Source of the DNA: an uncultured Polaromonas sp.
GTDB taxonomy: Bacteria > Pseudomonadota > Gammaproteobacteria > Burkholderiales > Burkholderiaceae
Length of the DNA stretch: 6,067 nucleotides
Assembly: GCA_946479075.1 (NCBI GenBank)
Contig: CAMLDT010000208.1
Coordinates: 1 to 6,067, forward strand
Reading direction: 5' to 3'
In this document: positions 1 to 5,207 of the stretch, one piece after another
Layout: the number at the start of each line of letters is the position of its first letter
Position numbering within the stretch: position 1 is the stretch's first letter
Made by a program: the position numbers and the translations under genes
The notes under the pieces: model-generated
The model's input: the letters and a program-made list of their open reading frames with translations, nothing else
Told to the model about the DNA's origin: nothing
Databases searched by the model: none

Positions 1-546
1 AACTTCGGCGCCGACTATTACGGTGTGGTGCCCGACATGCTCAATTTCGCCAAGGCCGTGACCAACGGCGTCATTCCGCTGGGCGGCGTGATCTGCAGCG
101 ACCGCATCTACAACACCATGATGGACGCCAACGCAGGCAGCCCGGCGCATGCCATCGAGTTTTTTCACGGCTACACCTACTCCGGCCATCCGGTGGCCTG
201 CGCGGCGGCCATGGCGACGCTGTCGCTGTTCAAGCAGGAAAAGCTGTTCGAACGCGCCGGGCAAATGGGCACTGTGCTGGGCGACGCTGCGCACGGCGCC
301 TTCAAGGGGTTGCCGAATGTGATTGGTATCCGCAGCCTCGGACTGGCGGCCGCGGTGGAGCTGTCGTCCATCGCCGGCTCACCCGGCAAACGTGCCTACG
401 ACATCTTCATGGACTGCTTCCGCAGCGGCGTGCTGGTGCGGCCGGCCGGCGAAAACATCGTGATCTGCCCGCCCTACATCGTTGAAAAAGAGCACATCGA
501 GCGCATCGTCAGCGTGGTGGCGGACGCGATCAAAAAGAACGCCTGA
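1..546 (+). CDS. Omega-amino acid:pyruvate aminotransferase, class III, C-terminal part (5' truncated)
   Basis: The reading frame is open from base 1 and gives 181 residues before TGA at 544-546. Class III aminotransferases of this group are about 440 residues long, so roughly the first 260 are outside the window. The enzyme moves an amino group from an omega-amino acid such as beta-alanine to pyruvate, using PLP in the cytosol. The motif NFAKAVTNG contains the Schiff-base lysine (codon 52-54). HGYTYSGHP carries the threonine (codon 175-177) that contacts the cofactor phosphate in the neighbouring subunit of family members. An arginine in LVRPAG (codon 439-441) matches the position of the substrate-carboxylate arginine in the Pseudomonas omega-amino acid:pyruvate enzyme, which it resembles over HGYTYSxHPVACAA and NVIxIRxxGLA. 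The exact substrate cannot be fixed from this fragment; beta-alanine, GABA or another amine are possible. The gene converges on the chaN-like gene, leaving 9 bp between stop codons and no obvious terminator. Confidence 0.93.
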   Translation, partial: NFGADYYGVVPDMLNFAKAVTNGVIPLGGVICSDRIYNTMMDANAGSPAHAIEFFHGYTYSGHPVACAAAMATLSLFKQEKLFERAGQMGTVLGDAAHGAFKGLPNVIGIRSLGLAAAVELSSIAGSPGKRAYDIFMDCFRSGVLVRPAGENIVICPPYIVEKEHIERIVSVVADAIKKNA

Positions 547-555
547 CCGGCGTTG

Positions 556-1434
556 TTACCGTGGCGGGATTTTTTCCTGCAGGGCGGCGCAATGATCCTG
601 GGCCGGCACCGCTGGCGTGGTCCACACCGTATCAAAAGCACCCGCATCGGTGGTCGCCGCAGCGGCCCCGGCGCGCAGCAGCACCGCCTTGATGTTCATG
701 TCCGCCGGCAGGTGTTGGGGCACGCCCAACTGGCGGTCCACATGGCCGCTGCCGGCCAGCAGCACCACGGTTTTTCCCGGCAACGCGGCCTGTTCGATGG
801 TGCGCGCCATGCTGATGTCGCGAGCCACCTGGACACGGGTCATGGGTGAGATCCTGTCCTCTGGCAACAGGCTGCAATGGCCGATGCGAATCCGCTGCTG
901 CTGCGCCTTGAGTGCCGGGCCGGGCAGTTGGCCGTCCAGGCGCGTATCGGCCATGGCGGCACGCATTTGCGCCGCCGGCAGGTTGCCGCCCAGCACCGGC
1001 ACGCCGGCTTTCACCGCCACCATCACTGCCGGCCCGTAAGCGGTCCAGGGCCAGCTTTTGTTGTCCCAGCCCAGGGCCTGCTGCACCTGCAACTGCGTGC
1101 TGTTTGATTTGAGCGCGGCGGTGCTGCGGCCGGCTTCGGCCATTTCCAGCACGAGTGCGACCAACTTGCCGTCCACGGCCAGGCGCGCCACCACGTGCTG
1201 GTGGATCTGCTGATGCTCGGCCGCGTCATGCTGCTCGCCCAGCAGCACCACGTCGGCCGGCAGCAGCGCATCGGTGCGCAGGGTGATGTCGTTGGGCGCC
1301 TCCGGAAACAGCCGGGGCGCCGGCACGCGGGCGCAGGCGGCGGCCATCAGCAGCATCAGGACGGCCAGCGTACGCTGCGCGTGCAGCCGCAAAACGGGGA
1401 GACGGGTCACAGGAGTGTTCATGGGAAGGGCCAT
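556..1434 (-). CDS. ChaN-like putative haem-binding lipoprotein
   Basis: The 292-residue product matches the ChaN family (PF04187), iron-regulated outer-membrane lipoproteins that bind haem in Campylobacter and share a fold with the Tiki/EreA-like group. Family motifs appear in order: LLGEQHD at residues 64-70, LEMAE at 96-100, a tryptophan-rich WDNKSWPW segment at 123-130, GGNL at 149-152, TRVQVARDISMA at 199-210, and GSGHVDRQLGVPQHL at 228-242. The N terminus is basic and then hydrophobic (about residues 20-33) and leads to Cys34. The preceding residues are MAAA, so the lipobox lacks the usual leucine at -3 and lipidation is only probable. Start choice is uncertain: ATG at 1432-1434 gives the longest form, ATG at 1420-1422 begins MNTPV, and neither has a good ribosome binding site. 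It is divergent from the PF05145 gene and convergent with the aminotransferase, so it is probably transcribed alone. A role in haem or iron uptake is inferred from the family; no Fur box was recognised. Confidence 0.85.
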   Translation of the reverse strand: MALPMNTPVTRLPVLRLHAQRTLAVLMLLMAAACARVPAPRLFPEAPNDITLRTDALLPADVVLLGEQHDAAEHQQIHQHVVARLAVDGKLVALVLEMAEAGRSTAALKSNSTQLQVQQALGWDNKSWPWTAYGPAVMVAVKAGVPVLGGNLPAAQMRAAMADTRLDGQLPGPALKAQQQRIRIGHCSLLPEDRISPMTRVQVARDISMARTIEQAALPGKTVVLLAGSGHVDRQLGVPQHLPADMNIKAVLLRAGAAAATTDAGAFDTVWTTPAVPAQDHCAALQEKIPPR

Positions 1435-1526
1435 ACTAGGGCTTGTATCAGAGCCATCGTAAAGCCTGGCGGCTGGCTGCCCGGCCGCCTGCGCTGATTT
1501 CCCCTGTTTTGCCTGTTTCCTTGTTG

Positions 1527-2606
1527 ATGCCCGTCAAGCCCTACCGCGTTCTCTGCACCCTGCTGCTGGCACTGGCCGCCGCAGCGCTGTGTGTTCACCT
1601 GCACACGCCCCTGCCCTGGATGATCGGGCCGCTGCTGGTCACGGCCTGTGCTTCGGTCGCGGGTGCGCCGACCAGCAGCTGGCCGCCGCTGGGCAATCTG
1701 GGGCAGTGGGTGATTGCCACGGCGCTGGGGCTTTATTTCACGCCGCAGGTCACGGCGCTGGTGGCCAGCCTGTGGTGGGCCATCGCGCTGGCCATTGCCT
1801 GGGCACTGCTGCTCGGCCTGGCCTTTGGCGCCTGGCTGTACCGCTGCAACGCGCACCGCATGGGCGATGTGGCCGCACCGGCGATGCGGGCCACCAGCTA
1901 TTTCGCGGGTGCCATCGGCGGCGCTTCGGAGATGACGCTGCTGGCCGAGCGGGCGCACGCGCGCACCGACCTGGTGGCGGCTTCGCACGGACTGCGCTTG
2001 CTGCTGGTGACGGTGACCGTTCCGGTGGCCATGCAGCTGAGCGGGCTGCACGGCCTGGACCTGAATCCGCCCGTTCTGCGCGCGGTTCACGGTGCGGGCT
2101 TTGCGGGGCTGGCGGTGGCCACGGGCCTGGGCGCCCTGGCGCTGCAGCGGCTGGGACGTGCCAACCCGTGGTTCATGGGCGCGCTGCTGGTCTCGATGGG
2201 GCTGACCATGGCGGGGGTGTCTCTCACCGGCATTCCGCAGTGGCTGACGAACGCCGCGCAACTGTTGATCGCCGTGAGCCTGGGGGTGCGCTTTTCACGG
2301 GCTTTTTTGCATGCCGCGCCGCGCTGGCTGGGCTCGGTGGCTTTGGGGACGCTGGGCATGATTGTGCTGTGCAGCGGATTTGCCGGGCTGCTGGCCTGGG
2401 CCACAGGCCTGCCAGTGGCGACGCTGATTCTCGGGACCTCGCCCGGCGGAATTGCCGAAATGGCAATCACGGCGAAAGTGCTGCAGCTCGGGGTGCCGGT
2501 GGTGACGGCGTTTCAGGTGTGCCGGCTGGTGGCGGTGCTGATGCTGGTGGCACCGCTCTACCGCTGGCGGTATCCGTCGGGCGTGGACCCGGCCGCAGGG
2601 CCCTAG
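1527..2606 (+). CDS. AbrB-type (PF05145) membrane protein with internal duplication
   Basis: The protein is a polytopic inner-membrane protein of PF05145, often labelled 'AbrB family transcriptional regulator' or 'ammonia monooxygenase'. Both labels are misleading for a hydrophobic protein with about ten membrane segments and no DNA-binding domain. From ATG 1527 it has 359 residues, a normal length. Two homologous halves are visible: PLPWMIGPLL (28-37) and AGAIGGASEM (127-136) in the first match NPWFMGALLV (213-222) and GTSPGGIAEM (303-312) in the second. The glycine-rich GG-x-xEM motifs are the family hallmark. A transport role is likely, but the substrate is unknown. The frame is open back to TTG at 1443, which would add 28 residues. 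I prefer ATG 1527 because hydrophobic family sequence begins right after it, although no clear Shine-Dalgarno precedes it and the adjacent TTG codons at 1521 and 1524 are also possible. The gene stands alone, divergent from chaN and convergent with DUF3567. Confidence 0.88.
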   Translation: MPVKPYRVLCTLLLALAAAALCVHLHTPLPWMIGPLLVTACASVAGAPTSSWPPLGNLGQWVIATALGLYFTPQVTALVASLWWAIALAIAWALLLGLAFGAWLYRCNAHRMGDVAAPAMRATSYFAGAIGGASEMTLLAERAHARTDLVAASHGLRLLLVTVTVPVAMQLSGLHGLDLNPPVLRAVHGAGFAGLAVATGLGALALQRLGRANPWFMGALLVSMGLTMAGVSLTGIPQWLTNAAQLLIAVSLGVRFSRAFLHAAPRWLGSVALGTLGMIVLCSGFAGLLAWATGLPVATLILGTSPGGIAEMAITAKVLQLGVPVVTAFQVCRLVAVLMLVAPLYRWRYPSGVDPAAGP

Positions 2607-2623
2607 CCCGCCCCGGGAGGGCT
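2605..2623. terminator. Possible bidirectional hairpin between convergent genes
   Basis: AGCCC at 2605-2609 and GGGCT at 2619-2623 form an inverted repeat around a CCCGGG-containing loop, touching the stop codons of both convergent genes. The stem is only 5 bp and no T-run follows on either side. It is therefore a weak candidate for transcript 3'-end formation rather than a canonical intrinsic terminator. Confidence 0.22.
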
Positions 2624-2904
2624 CAGTGCAGGGAAACCGGCGTGTGGGCCAGGCCGGTGTAACCCTCAAGCGTGTCTTCGATCTCTTCCTGGGTCGGCGC
2701 GTTTTGCTGCCAGCCGTTCAGGCGCTGCTGGAACATCTCGGCCCAGGAACCGTCCAGGTAAACCTCCTTGCCGGAGCGTTTGTCGACGATTTCAAAGCCA
2801 TGCCGGGCCAGTTCGGGCACGGCTGGCGCAGGCGCGGATTCTTCCGGCGCGTTGGCATGAATCTGCACCACCACAAAAGATTCGGAGTCGTAAAGCATGT
2901 GCAT
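2623..2904 (-). CDS. DUF3567 family small protein
   Basis: The product is a small acidic, soluble protein of DUF3567 (PF12091), a family I know mainly from Burkholderiales and whose function is unknown. The matching core is MLYDSESFVVVQ near the N terminus, then HGFEIVDKRSGKEVYLDGSW, a FQQRLNGWQ segment and TQEEIEDTLEGYTGLA near the C terminus. There is no signal peptide, membrane segment or catalytic motif. I chose ATG 2902-2904 (93 residues) because family members begin close to the MLYDS segment and an AGGAC sits about 10 nt upstream. A longer form from ATG 2923-2925 would add MDKDPRS (100 residues) but has no ribosome binding site. ATG at 2896-2898 is a third option. The gene is preceded by about 130-150 bp of noncoding DNA, so it probably has its own promoter separate from the iclR-DUF3108 operon upstream. 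Confidence 0.85.
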   Translation of the reverse strand: MHMLYDSESFVVVQIHANAPEESAPAPAVPELARHGFEIVDKRSGKEVYLDGSWAEMFQQRLNGWQQNAPTQEEIEDTLEGYTGLAHTPVSLH

Positions 2905-2925
2905 AGAGCGTGGGTCCTTGTCCAT

Positions 2926-2953
2926 GAGATAGCAACGAATGGGCCAAGTTCAA
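2926..2953 (-). promoter_or_regulatory. Possible sigma-70 promoter of the DUF3567 gene
   Basis: On the minus strand TTGAAC (complement of 2948-2953) and TATCTC (complement of 2926-2931) are separated by 16 bp and could act as -35 and -10 boxes. Transcription would then begin near 2918-2920, downstream of the ATG at 2925, which fits the shorter translation start at 2904. The -10 match is poor (3 of 6), so this is tentative. Confidence 0.25.
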
Positions 2954-3028
2954 GGGCAACAGGGTAAATCCGGGAAATGCGTGAAAAATCACCAAATGAG
3001 CCCCTGCTGCCCGTCGAGCGCTGATTTG

Positions 3029-3052
3029 CAGGCCGCACACGGCCAGGGCCTG
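3029..3052 (-). terminator. Hairpin just after the DUF3108 stop codon
   Basis: CAGGCC at 3029-3034 and GGCCTG at 3047-3052 form a perfect 6-bp inverted repeat with a 12-nt loop. It begins immediately after the DUF3108 stop codon when read on the minus strand. An internal GGCC (3041-3044) offers an alternative shorter stem. No T-run follows, so it may stabilise or end the iclR-DUF3108 transcript but is not a textbook intrinsic terminator. Confidence 0.3.
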
Positions 3053-4168
3053 TCACAGGGGTTTTTCGGCCACCCTGAGCTGCTGATCGACAAAGTCCCC
3101 GTTTTGCTGGGTGATGCGCGTGCGCACCGGCAACCAGCCAATTTCCGGGGCCAGCCACACCTCCACGGTCTGGTCATAGTCGCGTTGCGGCTTGCGCGTC
3201 AGCTTGACGGCGCGGATCTCGCCGGCGGGCAGGACCAGCATCTCCTCGGCGTCCACCATAAAGGTCCAGGTTTCTGCGCTGGTCGGGCCGGCGGTGTACA
3301 GCGATACACGGGTGCCTGGCGGGTATTTCGCGGGCTCGCCCGCCAGCAGGCTGGCGAGCTGGACAAACACGCTGATCCGGTCCTGCGCACCGGCTTGCCA
3401 GGGCGCGTCAGGGGTGTTGGCGCTGAAGGTGATCTTGCCCTTCTCGGGCTGAAAGTGCGCGGCCCGCTCGCTGCGCGACTTGTCCAGGAAGCGGGTGGGC
3501 GCGAGCCCGTCGCCGGTCAGGCGGCCGCTGCTGGCCATGGAGCGTTCGCCCAGGCCAAAGGCGCTGACCACCAGGCTGGCGCGGTAGGCCTCACCATCCT
3601 GCAGCCAGTCGAGCTGGGCCAGCGCGTGGTAGTCCATGTTTTTGGACCGGCCCGTCATGGCGTATTTCAGCCGGACCGAGCCTGGAATGCTCAGCGCCCC
3701 GGCCGTGGCCAGCGGTGCGGCGGGCACGGGTTCTGCCGAGGAAGCGGCCGGCTCGGGCTCGGGTGCCGGGGCGGACGGTGTGCTGGCCTGCGGCACCTCG
3801 GCCGGCGCCACTTCAGGCGCTGGTGGCGCTGGCGGCGGCGTAGGTGCTATGAATTCAATAGCTGGTTGCGCAGGTGGGGAAAGGGCTGACGCCACATTTT
3901 CATGTGAAACAGGTGCCTTGGGCCGGACCGGGCGGCGGGCCGGGGGCCGGGCCGGCTTTGCAGCGGCGGCCGTTGGCGCAGCGGGCGGCTTGATCTCAAT
4001 CGTGCGTGTGACCAGCGGCCGCAGCGCGGTCACCGGCTCGGCGGCCGCGCCCCACTGGGCCGGCACCGCCTGCAGCAAAACAAGGTGGGCAAGCAGCACC
4101 AGGGCCGTCAGCACCAGCAGCGGCCGCAGCGGCGGTGCAGCGGCTTGCCGTGCCGGCAGGGTGTTCAT
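3053..4168 (-). CDS. DUF3108 domain protein with TonB-like N-terminal architecture
   Basis: The 371-residue protein has three parts. A short basic N terminus is followed by one hydrophobic segment at about residues 15-36, likely an uncleaved inner-membrane anchor. A low-complexity Pro/Ala/Glu linker runs from about 40 to 155. A C-terminal DUF3108 domain (PF11306) covers about 161-365, with the recognisable stretches VRLKYAMTGRSK, VVSAFGLGERSMASSG, RFLDKSRSERAAHF and WLAPEIGWLPVRTRI. DUF3108 domains are predicted periplasmic beta-rich modules of unknown function. The anchor plus Pro-rich spacer resembles TonB in layout, but I see no TonB C-terminal domain. Residues about 87-109 are encoded by an unusual lower-GC insert (see the repeat entry). 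The start ATG (4166-4168) overlaps the iclR stop as ATGA, so it is very likely translated by coupling to iclR in the same transcript. It is unclear whether its function is tied to the regulator or only its expression. Confidence 0.87.
   Translation of the reverse strand: MNTLPARQAAAPPLRPLLVLTALVLLAHLVLLQAVPAQWGAAAEPVTALRPLVTRTIEIKPPAAPTAAAAKPARPPARRPVRPKAPVSHENVASALSPPAQPAIEFIAPTPPPAPPAPEVAPAEVPQASTPSAPAPEPEPAASSAEPVPAAPLATAGALSIPGSVRLKYAMTGRSKNMDYHALAQLDWLQDGEAYRASLVVSAFGLGERSMASSGRLTGDGLAPTRFLDKSRSERAAHFQPEKGKITFSANTPDAPWQAGAQDRISVFVQLASLLAGEPAKYPPGTRVSLYTAGPTSAETWTFMVDAEEMLVLPAGEIRAVKLTRKPQRDYDQTVEVWLAPEIGWLPVRTRITQQNGDFVDQQLRVAEKPL
3846..3910. repeat. Lower-GC repeat-like element inside the DUF3108 linker
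   Basis: This 65-bp stretch is about 49% GC by hand count, while the 60 bp on either side are about 80% and 85%. It starts with the inverted repeat GCTAT (3846-3850) / ATAGC (3858-3862) around a GAATTC core and ends in an AT-rich CATTTTCATGTGAAAC segment. The pattern, an ATAGC-type palindrome followed by GCTGxTTGCGCA and then TTTTCATGTGAAA, resembles short dispersed repeats that I recall from Comamonadaceae genomes. It is read through in frame on the minus strand, using codons such as ATA, TCA, AAT, CTT and ATT that are rare in the surrounding gene. Boundaries are approximate. Only one copy was seen in the window, so membership in a repeat family is inference. Confidence 0.55.
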
Positions 4169-5046
4169 GCCTGCGTGTAGCCCAGATCGCTGCTGAGCTG
4201 GCGGGCGGCCAGCATCAGCGGGCCGGCCACTGCGCCGTCCCAGGCGGTGTCGAAGCTGGCGACCGAGCCCATGGACACCACCCCCAGGGCCAAGTGGCCG
4301 TCGGCGTCAAAAACCGGGGCGCAAAAACCGGCGACACCCGGCAGCAGGGTGTCCACCACCCGCGCCAGGCCGCGGCGCCGGACTTCTTCCAGCGTGGCCG
4401 TCACCTCGGCCATGGTTTTGGGCACATCCTTGCGCGAGAGTTTTTGCATGCGCGCCAATTCATCCTTGAGCAGCGGCGGCAGGCGGTCATGCACCTGGTG
4501 GCTGTTGCGGCCTTTTGCCGCGCCGTCCTTGCGCGTGCCTGCAGGCTGGGCCATGAAGGCGGAAAAACACAGGCCGGTCGCCGAGGACAGCAAGGGCATG
4601 ACGTCGCCCAGGCGCAAATTGACGGTCACGGCCTGGGGCGATTCCTCCCAGTGAACAATGGTCGGGCCCTGGTTGCCCCAGACCGCGAGGGCCAGGGTCT
4701 GGCCGATCTGTTCCATCAGCGGCGCCATGCGCTGGCGTGCCAGCTTGACACTGTCCAGCCGCGACAGCGAAGCCAAGCCCAGCTTGAGCGCAGCAGGGCC
4801 GAGGTCATAACGGGTGCTGCCCGGGTCCTGTGTCACCAGCTCCAGGCGCTGAAAACTCACGAGATAACGGTGGGCCTTGGCCGCGCTCATGCCCGCCGCG
4901 GCGGCGAGGTCACGCAACATCAAGGGGCCGGACGACGCCCCCAGCACCTGCAACAGGCTGAAACCCACTTCAACGGACTGGATGCCGGCGCGCTGCGCGC
5001 TCAGGCCGGGTGCCAGGGGAGCCGGGGCGGTTTTGCGCTCTGTCAT
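4165..5046 (-). CDS. IclR family transcriptional regulator
   Basis: The 293-residue product is a cytosolic dimeric or tetrameric DNA-binding regulator of the IclR family. A winged helix-turn-helix covers residues about 22-90 (IQSVEVGFSLLQVL, then LRDLAAAAGM), with the recognition helix around 54-71 (SAAKAHRYLVSFQRLELV) and the wing ending in TRYDLGPAALKLG. The C-terminal effector-binding domain spans about 95-290, including the conserved PLLSSATGLCFSAF region (151-164) and GVAGFCAPVFDADGHLALG (237-255). Length is slightly above the usual 250-270 because of a short N-terminal tail. ATG 5044-5046 is the only sensible start, although no strong Shine-Dalgarno precedes it. The gene is divergent from the FAH-family gene across a 161-bp region and is followed by DUF3108 with a 4-bp overlap. 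By analogy with family members in this layout it probably controls the FAH gene and itself. The effector, perhaps an aromatic-ring-cleavage intermediate, is unknown. Confidence 0.93.
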   Translation of the reverse strand: MTERKTAPAPLAPGLSAQRAGIQSVEVGFSLLQVLGASSGPLMLRDLAAAAGMSAAKAHRYLVSFQRLELVTQDPGSTRYDLGPAALKLGLASLSRLDSVKLARQRMAPLMEQIGQTLALAVWGNQGPTIVHWEESPQAVTVNLRLGDVMPLLSSATGLCFSAFMAQPAGTRKDGAAKGRNSHQVHDRLPPLLKDELARMQKLSRKDVPKTMAEVTATLEEVRRRGLARVVDTLLPGVAGFCAPVFDADGHLALGVVSMGSVASFDTAWDGAVAGPLMLAARQLSSDLGYTQA

Positions 5047-5207
5047 GGAATTCGACTAAAATTAAAAATTACATTTAGGTAAATTGATTTCACTTATCGT
5101 AACGCCTTCAGGCCGTAATGCGAATTGGCAACCCGAATTCGCGCCCTGAATTCCGCCTATCCGATTTTTGCCACACGGCGTGCGCCAGACCCTCCCAAAG
5201 GAAACCC
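5047..5207. promoter_or_regulatory. Divergent iclR / FAH control region
   Basis: This 161-bp gap must hold the promoters for both divergent genes. Its iclR-proximal part (5057-5097) is extremely AT-rich, about 15% GC by hand count, in a genome that is otherwise GC-rich. Within it TTAC (5069-5072) and GTAA (5079-5082) form the arms of an imperfect palindrome spanning 5067-5085, a plausible operator for the IclR protein. The FAH-proximal part has three GAATT-containing repeats at 5121, 5134 and 5148. No unambiguous -35/-10 pair could be assigned on either strand. Confidence 0.65.
5198..5202 (+). promoter_or_regulatory. Ribosome binding site of the FAH-family gene
   Basis: AAGGA lies 5 nt before ATG 5208-5210, a good Shine-Dalgarno that fixes the start of the FAH-family gene. 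It is the clearest ribosome binding site in the window. Confidence 0.8.

Noticed and set aside
1419..2261. A 280-codon open frame on the minus strand across the PF05145 gene
   Set aside because: The Arg/Gln/His-rich low-complexity translation is typical of antisense shadows in GC-rich DNA, and the plus strand has a clear membrane protein here.
1589..2662. A 357-codon open frame on the plus strand overlapping the PF05145 gene
   Set aside because: Its Gly/Ala/Arg-rich translation has no family resemblance. It is a frame-shifted shadow of the PF05145 gene, produced by high GC content at third positions.
3721..3840. GGC/GCC-rich low-complexity DNA that might be a tandem repeat
   Set aside because: It encodes the Pro/Ala linker of the DUF3108 protein with no regular repeat unit, so composition bias explains it.
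2939..3889. A 316-codon open frame on the plus strand opposite the DUF3108 gene
   Set aside because: It is rich in Gly, His and Arg without any recognisable domain, while the opposite strand encodes a recognisable DUF3108 protein.
4135..5082. A 315-codon open frame on the plus strand opposite iclR
   Set aside because: It is a shadow of a convincing IclR regulator and has no domain of its own.
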